A stretch of DNA of 64,000 nucleotides, taken from assembly GCA_051530055.1 (NCBI GenBank), contig CM121341.1:372001-436000 (forward strand), given 5' to 3'. The notes beneath the pieces were generated by a model. It saw only the letters and a list, made by a program, of their open reading frames with translations. It was not told where the DNA came from and did no database searches. Source of the stretch: Neoechinorhynchus agilis (Eukaryota; Acanthocephala). Position numbers and translations under genes: made by a program. Below, piece by piece: positions 1-11,439 of this stretch (the first letter of the stretch is position 1; the number at the start of each line of letters is the position of its first letter).

Positions 1-89
1 CATCAGAAGACAAATCAGTCGCTTTCCGATTCAAATACAAAATCTATTTTTATCAAGATCGCAATCATAATCGCAGAATTTCTTTTTAG

Positions 90-2180
90 GCATTGACGTA
101 CTACACATTCGCAGCACTTGGCGACAATACTATGGCCCAAATGAGTTTGGTTAGCACCGTAACCTGTGCACTTCGGTTGAGAAATATCCTAAGAATCGTT
201 TAGGCATATAGACTTCTCTATCAAATCAATACACCGCTTGATTGTGAGCAATCACTGGCATTGTACTCGAAAGTGGCAGGCAAAGGTTGTTGCTTAAGAT
301 TCTTTATCTTTGCGTGTGGTATCCATGTTTGAATAGTTGCTTCCCAAATAACGCTTTCGTCCGGTCCCCTGATACAACGAATCACACTCAACAATGATGC
401 CACTGGTCCGGATCAATCAAGTTTTGTGCTGGGTACAAATAGGGGAAGTGTGATAATTGACCAAGATACACTCGCTTATTATGAACTGATGGCTGAACGT
501 GGAGAAACTCACGCTCAAGTTGGGCTGGGTTCTTTGTATTACACCGGTGGGCGTGGGATAAAACCAAACTTTAAGGTAGTTAGGATTGGAATTTAACTAG
601 TTTATTTTTAATAATTCAATGCTTATAGAAAGCTCTTTACCATTTGTCAAAAGCGGCCCAAAAAGGTAGTCATAGCTCTCAAGCGATTATTGGGAAAATC
701 TATGCACAAGGCGATGAAACTCTTGCGCCTGATCCGAAACTCGCAATTCAACATCTGAGACGAGCTGGAGATAAGAATGAGCCTGTAGCATTTGCGGCGC
801 TTGGCACCATGTACTATCACGGCATCGGAGTTGAAAAAGACGAGAAACTAGCTTACGGCTATTTAAAGATGGCCGCTGATGCCAATCAAGTCGATGCGAT
901 GGTTTGGTTGGGAGCAATGCATTTCTACGGTCATTACGTTAAAAAGGACACGAGAGTTGCCATTCAATACTTTACTCACGCTACACAAGCCGGCCATGTC
1001 CTTGGACCTTACTATCTCGCACTCGTCCACGAGATTGGAGTTGGCGTTATCCGAAACTGTGAGACCTCTGCTCGTCTGTTTAAAACTGTAGCTGAACGTG
1101 GACGGTGGTCAATGGCTTTTATGGATGCCTACTACGATTTCCAACATAAGCGATTTAACCAGGCCGTTATGAAGTATCTTTTACTTTCGGAACTCGGATA
1201 CGAGATCGCTCAGAATAACGCTGCTGTCCTTCTTGAACACGGCAAAACTAATCTCTTCGGAGTCAGAGCTAACTTGAGCGTTAAAGCATCAAAGGATGCA
1301 CTCGCAATGGCATTTGCTCAGCATTCTCGTGCTGCAGAACAAGGGCACTCAGCCAGCCGAGTTCGGGTACTACGACGAATTATCGCTTATAGGGAAAGAT
1401 CACTTTTTATTCCATCTATCAGGAATCCGTTGGGTTTGCGCTAAAGTATCTGTTTCATTTAAATCAATCAAAGGGGACTGCTGCAATTATACCTATTTTA
1501 CATTATTAGAGTAAAAATCTAACATCTTAAGATGTTGTACTGTGAACAGTGTCTATTTGTCGAATCCACGTATTCGTGTGCTAATCAAAATATTCCCGGC
1601 GTTCACTTTTTGTTTGAATATAAATCCTGAGCTGGCTAATTTTTTTAATGTGTTCGTCTTCATTGCGTAACATTTTCAATATGAATTTTCCGAACCCTTT
1701 CGGTCCACATTCCAATAGCCGATCGGTGATTACAACCACTATAAATTCCTCTTCGTGCTCCAATTGATTCGTCGTCAATTAGGAGATTACTATTATTACG
1801 GTCTCGGAGTATGCGATGTAGATATGATAACAGCTTGCACTCATTACCAAATTGCGGCAGATTCCAGCAACGACGCACATGCAATGTTCAATCTTGGGTA
1901 CATGCATGAGAATGGACTTGGTTACAAAAGGGATTTTCATTTGGCCAAACGGTGGTACGATCAGGCTAAGAACGCCAATGCGGATGCAATTCTACCAGTG
2001 GTGCTTGCGATTGTCAAACTGTATGCTCGAAAATCAGGCCAGGCTCTTCTTAATTTTCTGAAGCTATTTGAACCGGCAAACAATTTCTTTAGTCAAATTC
2101 AGGCTCTCCATGTAGGATCGGCATTGTCAGGTGTTTTGATAATTTTTATAACGCTTTGGTATCGACCGGGTGTATTTTGA
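90..2180 (+). CDS. SEL1L: SEL1L/Hrd3-type ER-associated degradation adaptor, 5' end outside the window
   Basis: This is the ER membrane partner of the HRD1 ubiquitin ligase, which passes misfolded lumenal proteins to the ligase. The translation is a run of Sel1 (TPR-like) repeats that follows vertebrate SEL1L in order: the ALTYYTFAALGD segment, SGPLIQRITL, HAQVGLGSLYY, RGRWS, YLLLSELGYEIAQNNAA, GDYYYYGLG and AMFNLGYMHENGLG. A hydrophobic stretch just before the stop fits the C-terminal ER anchor. Exons I can place are 90-149, 204-285, 337-575, 629-1366 and 1783-2180. The first three introns (54, 51 and 53 nt) join in frame with GT and AG ends. The last gap (1367-1782) is about 416 nt and the obvious donor and acceptor do not keep frame, so a micro-exon, an insertion or a sequence error is possible. 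Residues upstream of position 90 are not resolved. Confidence 0.9.
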
Positions 2181-2282
2181 AAATCGAGTGAAAATAATAC
2201 TGTTTTCATGGGATGCGATAACACGGAATTGTCTATATACGCTTATATTTCCCACCCATAAATTATAGCATTACCATTGTAG

Positions 2283-3164
2283 ATGCATCAACAAAACAAC
2301 TTTCGACTTGAGTTGCAAGTACCGTTGGGTCTCATGAAGCTGCAAAATCTCGCGAAAGATCTTCGTGGACAACGTAAGAAGATTATGGGGTTTGAGCGAA
2401 GTAAAAGACGGGACGTTGGTGCACAAACTGAAAGTACTCATGGGCGTTCAAGTGCGACACAAACATTGAACAAATCGTCGACGTTTAATAGGGCAATACA
2501 GGTCAACAGAGGACAGACGAAATGTCTCTCTAGATCAGCTCTATATTTAGAATTGATTGGGCCAAATCAGGATTATGCACTTAAAAAGAAATTACGATCT
2601 CTGTCACCGGAACTAATCGCGGACCTCAAGGATCAAAGCGTAAATAAAAGGGCGTGCCGTCAGTCACAAACGTTATGCGAGCCGCTCAAAGATCCAAAAA
2701 CCGAGAAACCGATAAGATCTCCTTCTAGGAAACAGTTTACACAGTTGCATTGTCGTTCACCTACGAAGAAGGAAAACTCATCGACGAACGAAACTTTCAA
2801 ATCAGTTGAGAAGGTAAGTGGAGTAAAGAAGGAATCCGTTGATGATATAGCACCGTATTTGGTTCCGCTTGGTATGCGTAGCAACGATGAAAATTACATT
2901 GCCGTGCTCAAATGTCTTACTTCAATGAATTTCATCACTCAGGCGTCAAATTATCTTAATTTTTCTCTAGAATTCCTTTCTGCCAGGTTTTTACTTCTGA
3001 TAGAGTTAATTTGATTCTTTAAGTTTTTCAAAAATTGCTGGTTTCTCTGTCATAATTTTAGATACGATAAAGCGAACGCTAATAAAGAACGCATTTCGCT
3101 TCAAATCGATTTAATTGCTGGAAATGAATCATCTAAAGGAGGCGATTTTACGCCCCAGTGGTGA
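2283..3164 (+). CDS. Unrecognised basic protein, about 268 aa, two exons
   Basis: I do not recognise this protein. It starts with ATG directly after an acceptor-like ATTGTAG, 102 bp after the SEL1L stop, on the same strand. Exon 1 is 2283-2986 and exon 2 is 3062-3164; the 75-nt intron has GT and AG ends and keeps frame. The N-terminal half is rich in Lys, Arg, Ser and Gln and holds DVGAQTE and SATQT, short motifs often seen in cytoskeletal or centrosomal proteins, which is weak evidence only. The C-terminal part (APYLVPLGM, then NYIAVLKCLTSMNFI) looks helical. The product ends in GDFTPQW. The spacing suggests co-transcription with SEL1L. It could instead be the 5' part of the ASH1-like gene that follows, if a donor near the stop is used. 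Confidence 0.55.
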
Positions 3165-3293
3165 AATTTTGCGCTCAAACAACAATGTAGCAGGCATTCG
3201 TTAATAATCAAATTGAACTTCTTATGGAAGCGCAGTGAGCGTTCCTACGAACTGGCTGTAGAGTTTTCTATTCCGTTTCTTCTCTTGATGTAG

Positions 3294-5033
3294 TGATGAG
3301 AATCTAAGAGCTGAAGAAAGATTCGGTAACCTCGATCGCCCCTCTCGTCGTCCAGTTGTACCTGTTTTATTCCAATATGTCAGCATGCTTGTTGATTTGG
3401 ACGGTACAAGAGAAGTAACCAAATTCCGACCAAGTACGGGAGTGTTGCTACGTCGAGCAAACCTAATAGTATTTTGTTGCAAAACTCTTGATCTCATCGA
3501 AGGACTTTCATGCAATTCCACGCCGATTACACTTGCTTTGAGGAAATGTCCAACGATAGAGGAGAGTCCGATCTACTACGATCTTATTCCACATCCGATT
3601 GATATAGAAAAGATACGAGCGAAAATAGCTTGTCGTAGCTATTTATCGTTTGATGAATTGCATCAGGATTTGGAGTTACTATTTAGAAATGTTGAAGTTT
3701 ATGCAAGTAAACAACACGAAATATTCGCTTGTATAATGCACACTCGTCGGTTTCTTGAATACTGGAGACGGCGGAATCATGACACTGTTCACGACAAATT
3801 TTTGGACACTTTGAAAGCTGAAGGTGCTATATGTAACGAAATTGAAGATGTTGCTGCACTCGTTGATGTAATGCTCAATGCATTGTGTAAAAACAGAAGT
3901 TTTAATGTGGCAAAAGTGATTGATTGCGGATGTGGTCGCACTGATGATAGTGAGAATCTGAAAAAGTGTCCAGCGTGCGGATACTATCAACACAAGGAGT
4001 GCGAACATGGGTTTCCCTTGTGTCTCAAGTGCGCTGATGAAGATTATGAATCAATGGAATATCCTCATGAGGTCAATGGGGAAGAATATAAGCAATTCCG
4101 CATGTATGGAATCACTCAATTCTTCAATGCTGTACCGAGTAAGAGAAAAGATGTTTGCCTTCAAATAAGAAGAGGTCCGTATTTGTGGTCGCGCTTAAGA
4201 AAACAATACTTACAGATTCTAATAGGTTCGTATTATTACGTAACCAAACAGCTAGATCAATCGATTTTAAAAACTCGATTAACTTCTCAAATAATCCAGA
4301 TCGAATTTATTTTTAAAGATAAAAGGTATATTTCTTCGCTTTAATCGCAATAACGTCGCTTTATTCATACAGTAATCTGTATTACGCTTACGGACCACTA
4401 TTTATCCGACCATTTTATCTTAAAGTGAAATCTTCCCAAAGATTTTACGCCAACGAAGTCATTTTCTCAGGTAATAAGCAGCTAATCCGATTGGAAGATC
4501 TGGTCGCGGAATGTGTCATTATTGATATTCAGACTTTCTTAAAGGGAAAATTGAGACGGGTGTCGTTTGATGATACTTACGTTGTCGAATGTTTTCTCGA
4601 TGCTGATGGAAAATTGACAAAGTTGTCAAAGCAAGTGCTCAATCCATTTGCCCTTCCCGATCACGCACAATCTCCTTTCCATTTCGAATTCTATCTCGAC
4701 AAACTAAGACCTGCAAAGTGTTGCACTTCACGCATTTTGGGCATTGATGAACGCCAATTGCTTGAAAGGTTTCGTGTTTGGAGATTTGAGTGTCCAGTTC
4801 CTCAATCAATTTTAAAATCTTCACAAAAGGCCAAGTTCTTTTACGGGCATCCTTGTCTTCAGCGATTTGTTAGATCTCTAGGCGAAGGGAAAGTTATTCA
4901 GAATGACATCAGGTATGAAGTTAATGCTTACCTTTTGCCTGGAGATGGGAAAATCGACCTATTGGATAGGACAGATCAATGTCTGTTTGATAGCGGAGAC
5001 GGAAATTCTATACCAACGAAGTTGAGAATCTAG
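3294..5033 (+). CDS. ASH1-like chromatin protein: bromodomain, PHD finger and BAH domain, no SET domain seen
   Basis: Domains appear in the order found at the C terminus of ASH1/ASH1L. A bromodomain-like helical region carries YYDLIPHPIDIEKI and LLFRNVEVYA. A PHD finger follows with CGCG, CPACG, QHKEC and CLKC. A BAH domain spans an intron: IQIEFIFKDK before it, then YAYGPLFIRP, QRFYANEV and IDIQTFLKGK after it, matching the ASH1L BAH segments FRIEKLWKNEK, FAFGHHYFRP, RRFYHNEL and LDLYTYCKGR. Exon 1 ends at 4325 and exon 2 starts at 4373 (47-nt intron, in frame). The reading frame is open back to an acceptor-like site at 3294; the first ATG in it is 3385, so the start is uncertain. The usual acetyl-lysine-contacting Asn after the conserved Tyr is Ala here. 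No AWS or SET region lies upstream, although ASH1 proteins normally carry one before the bromodomain. Role inferred: chromatin reader. Confidence 0.8.
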
Positions 5034-5991
5034 ACACTTATTATTTAACGATATAGTGTTGACACTTAAGCCGATTTTTTATTTCGGATGAAATGTCAAT
5101 TTGCAAAAATGGATCCTGTGTGCATTATGTTTCTTTAAGAAATTTAACGACAATTCACTCGAGAAACAGTTGCTTCATCGGTGAGTCTTCATTTTCATCC
5201 ACAATCGCTATTTTCCGCAACAAATGGATTTACTTTTATTTCCATGGACGTTTTGCATCATTCCGAACTGCATATTTGATAATCTTTTTTAGTGGACAAA
5301 AATGACAGCCTATTATTTTGCTGCATTTTAATGTAACCCCCCAAATGGATGCTTAATGTCATTATATACAAAGTCATTTACTAACTTAATGATGGTATGT
5401 TACCGTTCTTCAAAAACTCATGCCGGTAAATGCTAAATCCATCCATTATTTATTGTTCATCTTTCTGCATATTATATGAGAAATTTTTATCAAGCAGCAT
5501 ATATAGTCTGTTCGTTTTATAAACCTTAACTAACTTTAGCGAAAAGGACATTTAGTGAAGCTTAGAAATGCTTTCACTAAATATCGATTCTTTCAAAAGC
5601 ATTTGAGGGCAAAAGTTTTCTTATCAAGTTCACATAAAGATAATATATTCGTAGTGTCTATACATTTGCATTTTTAATCTTTTTCAAGCGGCAATCTCTT
5701 TCCGAGAATTTGATCGTTATTATTTTTTAGACAGAGGAGGCGGATATATACTTGAACATATTCGGTAAACCATTCGCACTACTAATCTAATGATTACCAT
5801 CAGGATGCATCAATCAATCCCGTGATCAAACCCAATCTTCGATCTATTTATAGTGAATGAATTTTATAAATTAAAAAGGGATGTGGTTTGTCGGAGTTTT
5901 GTCTATTTTTCATGATTTTTTGTACATTCACACGCACGATATTACATAGCAGTAGCGAAGAAGAGGTTTCTGATGCTGAAGTCAGAGACAT
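5034..5991. other. Intergenic region between convergent genes
   Basis: AT-rich sequence between the 3' ends of the ASH1-like gene (plus strand) and the ZFHX gene (minus strand). It probably holds both 3' UTRs. I see no convincing coding sequence, RNA gene or repeat here. Confidence 0.5.
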
Positions 5992-7710
5992 TTACTGGCC
6001 AGTGAGAATAGTTGTGAAGTTTTGATGATCGGTTTGTTGTTGATTATCGGACGAACTTTGTTCTCTGTCGTTGACAGAATCTCCGTTCGGTGCATTTGCA
6101 GACGCGGATAATCGTCGAGTTCTTTTTAGGCTTCTCTGAGCACTTCCCTGAGCCAACTCACGTTCAACGACTTCATTTTGAATTGAAAGCAGAATGATAA
6201 GATGCTCTTTCGAGAATAAATGGTCGCGATCACTTGTATTGGGTCCATATGTGAGTCTGCATAGAGAGCACGTTCCATTATTAACCCACGGTCCATTAGG
6301 ATATTTATCATTCAAACGATCGCCCACTTTCATACTTTCATCTATTTCTTCCTTCACAATCTCAGGACGATCTCTTTGTTTAGCACGCGCATTTTGGTAC
6401 CAGATCCGAACACTGGGCTCGGCAATTCCTATAGATTCACCTAGACGCTGACACTCACTCCTATGAGGAGTTGGATATTCATTGAATATTGATCGCATAA
6501 CTCGCAGTTGTGTATCAGTCAATTTGATTCTTTGTCTTCGACGTGCCGATGTAGAGGACATTGCTTCTGTTGTAGTTGGCACCGAAACCGGCGGCTGGGA
6601 CGTTATAGCGTTAAATGTGGTGGTGTTTATGAGTTGATTGTGTTGCTGGAGGATCCCAAGCGAAGGGCGTTCGCTTGAGTCAGGAGGTCTTTGAGGGAGA
6701 TAAGTGGCTGGGTTAGCGTTTAGGAAGGGCGGAGTCATCCACAGGGCACGTCTAAGTGTGGCTTCAGCGGCATTATTCGACATCATTCTTTGTGCCGATG
6801 TTGTCAGTTGAATATTGGAACTATTGATGCCGTCGTCTTGATGGGCGTCATCGCACGGTTCACTTTTGACCGGCAATCCGTTTATGTCAGTAGATTCGTA
6901 TCTATCTCCACTGCTAACGGGTAATTTTCCACTTTCTCGTTTTTCCTTGGCTCGTCTATTTTGAAACCACACTTTGATAACGCGCGGACTAAGTCCTAAA
7001 ACATTGACCATTGAGTCAATATCCCCGGCTTTCGGGTGTTTATTAAGCGCATAGGATCTGTTAAGACATGCAAGTTGTTCATGAGTGAGTTGGGTTCTTG
7101 GTTGGCGTTGCTTCTGAGGGGAGAGTAATGTTGGATCGACTAGACGGTGATCGCCATTGTTTACCAGGACCTTTTGCCGAGCGCTGGATTCGGCTTCGGG
7201 TACGCATTCGTAAAAGTGTGCAACTGCCTCGGCTTCTGAGCAGAAATATCGGTTGCAGTGTACATTGTAACAGGTTATTACTCCATCAGTGAGTGATTGA
7301 ACATGGTGAGTGTGTCCCTGGTTATGAGTAATATGTTCTACGACCTCGTTTACACCGGCAAAACTGGTTTTGCAAAGGCGGCAGTAGAATCTCCGTTTTT
7401 GATCGTCCTGCTGTGGTGGAAAGTGATTTCCAGCAACTGTTGCGAAAGATTGGGTTCCGGATGTCGGTAGGACCCCTTGGACGGGGTGGTATGAGTGCTG
7501 CATCATTCGACACAGCGACGCTAGGACGTTGATATCATTGAACAGCTGATTGTTAGGTGCGCCATTGACCAATGACTGCGCTGCATGAAACAGTGGCGTT
7601 TCATTGGCACTGGCACCCATGAGGACAGTACTAAGATTTTGTGAGTGCTCGGAGGGACTTTGTGTTGGCGTTGTGTGGACATCAGTGGAGTCATGCTTCA
7701 CAGACTGCAT
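5992..7710 (-). CDS. ZFHX-type zinc-finger homeobox transcription factor, short form
   Basis: A 572-residue uninterrupted reading frame with the ZFHX (zfh-2, ATBF1) mix of C2H2 fingers and homeodomains. Residues about 109-131 (FYCRLCKTSF) and 147-167 are finger-like. Homeodomain 1 is at about 201-260 with VIKVWFQNRRAKEK. Homeodomain 2 is at about 390-449 with VRIWYQNARAKQRD; the QNARAK recognition helix is characteristic of ZFHX homeodomains. A last finger at about 480-503 (CSLCRLTYG then RDHLFSKEH) matches the finger that follows the final homeodomain in ZFHX3 and ZFHX4. Known ZFHX proteins are usually 2,000-3,700 residues with three or four homeodomains, so this is either strongly reduced or the last exon of a longer gene. 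The frame stays open upstream of the ATG to an acceptor-like TTATAG, consistent with upstream exons or a trans-splice site. Expected role: nuclear regulator of neuronal differentiation. Confidence 0.88.
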   Translation of the reverse strand: MQSVKHDSTDVHTTPTQSPSEHSQNLSTVLMGASANETPLFHAAQSLVNGAPNNQLFNDINVLASLCRMMQHSYHPVQGVLPTSGTQSFATVAGNHFPPQQDDQKRRFYCRLCKTSFAGVNEVVEHITHNQGHTHHVQSLTDGVITCYNVHCNRYFCSEAEAVAHFYECVPEAESSARQKVLVNNGDHRLVDPTLLSPQKQRQPRTQLTHEQLACLNRSYALNKHPKAGDIDSMVNVLGLSPRVIKVWFQNRRAKEKRESGKLPVSSGDRYESTDINGLPVKSEPCDDAHQDDGINSSNIQLTTSAQRMMSNNAAEATLRRALWMTPPFLNANPATYLPQRPPDSSERPSLGILQQHNQLINTTTFNAITSQPPVSVPTTTEAMSSTSARRRQRIKLTDTQLRVMRSIFNEYPTPHRSECQRLGESIGIAEPSVRIWYQNARAKQRDRPEIVKEEIDESMKVGDRLNDKYPNGPWVNNGTCSLCRLTYGPNTSDRDHLFSKEHLIILLSIQNEVVERELAQGSAQRSLKRTRRLSASANAPNGDSVNDREQSSSDNQQQTDHQNFTTILTGQ

Positions 7711-10700
7711 TTCGCGATCTTTTCCTATAATTGCAAGAGTTTATATTCTGGTGTTGCTGCAGTAAAGATGATGGCAGTTTGGAGAACAAAGTGATAATTT
7801 CATATAAGTGTTCGGTAGTGTGTCGACGGCCGCGATAAGCAATCTAATTAAACAAAAGTGGTGCCAGGCACGGCATCACCTCCTGCAAATTCATAATTGT
7901 TGTCTCCTCTGCATTCTGCGCAATCTGCCCGGGCATTCCAGACGAGAGAAATTATTAGTGGCGATGGTTGTGGAGGGAGACGTACAACGCGTAAACGGCA
8001 GCCGGTAATTATATCTCATGCGTGTGTTTGCGGTTAACAAAAACCTATACATTTCGCGACCTCCAGCCACTCACCTTCTGGGCCGTTGTTAGTCGACGCG
8101 CCATTGGCTGGCGGCAGCACTTGTTTGGAGTTACCTTCCTTTGCCATGCCGTTCGTACTCAGGTGAGGAGATGGCTCATTTGTGGACATTATCTAAAAGG
8201 ATTACGAGCGTACGAGGCCAAATTCAATCGAACGAGACAAGTTGAGTTGCCCACTTCCCACCCCTTCCTCCCCTGTCTCTTTTTGTATGTTTTTTATTGC
8301 GTATATAGGTGTAAGTAATAATGTAGTGGGAAACGAGGTAGAGAAGGTATATAAGAGATTGGTGATTAAGCATGTGTGTTCTCGTAATGACGATTGTGCG
8401 CTGCGTCTCACACCGTAACAATATTTCTTCTCCCGGAGCACCTAACGTGCCTCTAATGAGCTCCTCCAACTCAGGATAGTTGCATCGTTTAACCGAACAA
8501 AAATTCCATTCGAACCAACGCAGTGCGAAGAGAGAGAGAGAAAACGACAAAAAACAATGCCTCAATTCGAAACAAACATTAATGTGCCAAGTTCATGCAA
8601 AACAACAACAACAACGTGAACGTTTCACAAAACGAATGTGGAGCTATATTAAGCTCAAATAAGGGCCATGAGAAAAACGAGCATAATTCACTGATTTTAT
8701 ACAGCTCGTGTCAAACGTGCACATAAGCAATTGAACAACGGAAAATGCACCTTTTTGGACCATAGGCCGCACAGAAGTCACACCATTATAACAGATTCAA
8801 GCAAAAGATTATTCTCAAAAGTACAACGGAAACGCGACTTTTATAGCAATACAGGTCCACGCAAAAAAACACCGCTTTAGTTGTGGATACCAAATAGAGA
8901 AAATTGAGTGGATTGATCGTGGACAATCGATCACGAATAGTTGTCGCTCGGCAATACCGATCAAGGCGAACGAGTTCGTGAGTGAACAATCTTAATCTAC
9001 GATTTTCCAATTGAATTAGCCAATAGCGATCCGAATAAAATACGCGAAAGCAACTCTTTATCATTGAAGCCCAGAAAAGATGCGATCGTTATCTACAAAA
9101 GTGATCTCGTGCGACTATGAATACTTGATGGATCGATGCTCATAGAATATTTCAAATTTAGTGGAAAAAAGTGGATTTCACGTTAAGGGCTGACTTTTAC
9201 GAAAAAGATCTTAATAAGGAATCATAGGCAAACGTTTATAGATTAAGAACTGATTTACCGATTATTTAGTACTCAAAGTAGCCAGCTACTAATGCGTTAA
9301 AAGTAAGGCAGTATCTCAACTTAAAAATGACGAACTAAATATTCGCACATGCTTAAATCGAAGCTTTAAACCCATCATTCCACAATTTCGGCTAAAGTAA
9401 CTACGCAATACACTAAATAAAATTATTTGACCAAACGCCAGCGAGGGCATATTACAATTACCGACGTTCGGGCTACGTAGATCCGAGTGTCATGAAGAGT
9501 GTTGTGAGTACGGTCCCTCTGCCATAAGACAAGCTTGAAAGCCACAAGCAATTACGCGTAACTCTAATTGAAATTGCGTCGGCATAACTGTGTTGACTTG
9601 GTTAGAGACAGTCTCGATAGCAATTAACTGCATTAATGTGCCGTTCGGGGCTTATTGAGGTGCTCTACGTTTGCCAGAGGTCGGTGTTTACTCTAATTGT
9701 TTCATAAGACTGTTATTTGCTACCTCGGTACTTTTATGGTAAAATTAATAAAGATGACAGAAATCAAGTTTTTTGGCATTTAGTAGGGAAATTATTCGAG
9801 AAGCTAGTAACTTTTGAAACAGCTCCTCTTTTCTTGGACCACTTATCTCTAAATAATGTATGCGAATTTAATCGGTACGCTGATTTTTCAACAATCGTCC
9901 AACACTGACCGTGAAAATCGAAACAGCCTTTAAATGCACCGTTTCAACCGAGTTGCCTCATTCGCTGTTGCATAAACTTAAATGGAATTTTTTGTCTAAC
10001 AATAGAAAGACTAATTCTGTAAAAGTAGTTATTGCAATTTTTGGAATTAAAAAAAATCGAAGCAAAGTGTAACCACGCATGTCTGGGTTTTTAGAAAAAT
10101 GGAAAAAGAAGAGGATCTTACCTTATTAAAATTTGAAGTTGAAGCGAAATATGTTAGTGCGAAGCCCATTGACACTTGAGCAAGTTGGACGAATTGAAGG
10201 ACATTCGAGTGGAAACTCAAAGTAAAATATTTGGATAAAATAGAGGAAGAGAGAAATATCTTTTGAATGTTAGGTGTGTAGTTCAAACAAATGAAACGCG
10301 TCTTAAGTTTTTAAAAGGAAGCGTGAAAGCGTTTATTTGCTACAAAAAAAGAATTAAGTCGCATAAAAGTGGGAATCGTCCTTATTGCAGGTTGAAAACG
10401 AAATAAAGGAGCAGTGAAATTTAAATTATTTTGTAGCAAAGGAATTGGTATGTGACAGGTGTTTCGTTAAAAGTTGTCATGATGATGCCGTATTGTGTTC
10501 TTTCAAAAGTGAGCAGCACAATCAGTGAATGAGTCTCAAAAACGGTCCGTACAATCGTCTCAGTAGAATCAAGGTACGGCAATTGGAGCATAAACCTATA
10601 TAGGCGACCATTTCAAAGCAATTGATCTTACTGATAGCCGATAATTGAGGAGGTAAGTCGTTGAAATTGTCGAATTTTTTACATATCATCGAATATCTTA

Positions 10701-11439
10701 AAGTGAACGGATGTTTTTAGTAAGAATAGAAATATTTTTAGAGTAGGAAGTTCTGATGATTAATTGTAAGAATGAGTCGTTTGTAGTAGTGAGCTGGGAA
10801 ATGCTGATTGGAGAAGAAAACTGTAACATGAAACGCGAAATGGTAAAAAGACAGAAATACCCAGAGAATCTTATTTTACAAAATTATAATATGCATTTAG
10901 GACGAATATTACAATGTAGAGATGAAACGAGCTCTCAATCCCGACAATGATTAGTCAAATCCCTGCTGCATATTTTAGTTGAATGAAAGGCCACTTTGTT
11001 GCAAGTGGAAATGAAAGCTCGATCTTTTCGTTACTATGCTGGCTTCTTAGAATATGGTAGGCGCCTCCGTTTACACCAGCCACCGCCACTTAGAACCCGG
11101 GGATAAATATTGCAATAAAATTCGATGTGCCCGGGCATGTACACATAAAAGCGGCACCGGCAATCTCGCTTTCTATAAAGCACCACCGTTTAGAATCGCT
11201 CGTCTTTCAATCTACGATATTTAATCGCATTTTCCAAATGAGGTAGTTCATCAGTTTAAAAAGCTTACAGAAACAGCAATTACGAGTATGCATAAATATG
11301 AAAGAGTAGGAAAGTAATATTGCACCAAAATTAAAAAAAAGATAGTTCTATTTTGTGTAAAATTATAGGAGTTGCGGATAATCGGGAAACGCATCGGAAG
11401 TAAATATTTGAAAATGCACAATAACGGATCTTCAATAAA
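7711..11439. other. Long gene-poor region upstream of ZFHX
   Basis: About 3.7 kb between the ZFHX start and satellite A. No reading frame resembles a protein. It has a GA run at about 8530-8542, CAA repeats near 8605-8617, several TAAT cores (for example near 9565, 9620 and 9693) and a locally GC-richer patch at about 11060-11180. It could hold 5' exons, introns and regulatory DNA of the ZFHX gene, but nothing is proven. Confidence 0.4.

Noticed and set aside
1-88. Attempt to read the first 88 bases as a SEL1L exon
   Set aside because: No frame matches the expected Sel1 repeat, and a clear acceptor lies at 88-89; treated as intron or unresolved.
8022-8565. Overlapping frames of 79-113 codons upstream of ZFHX
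   Set aside because: Frames on both strands overlap, have low-complexity composition and show no conserved motif.
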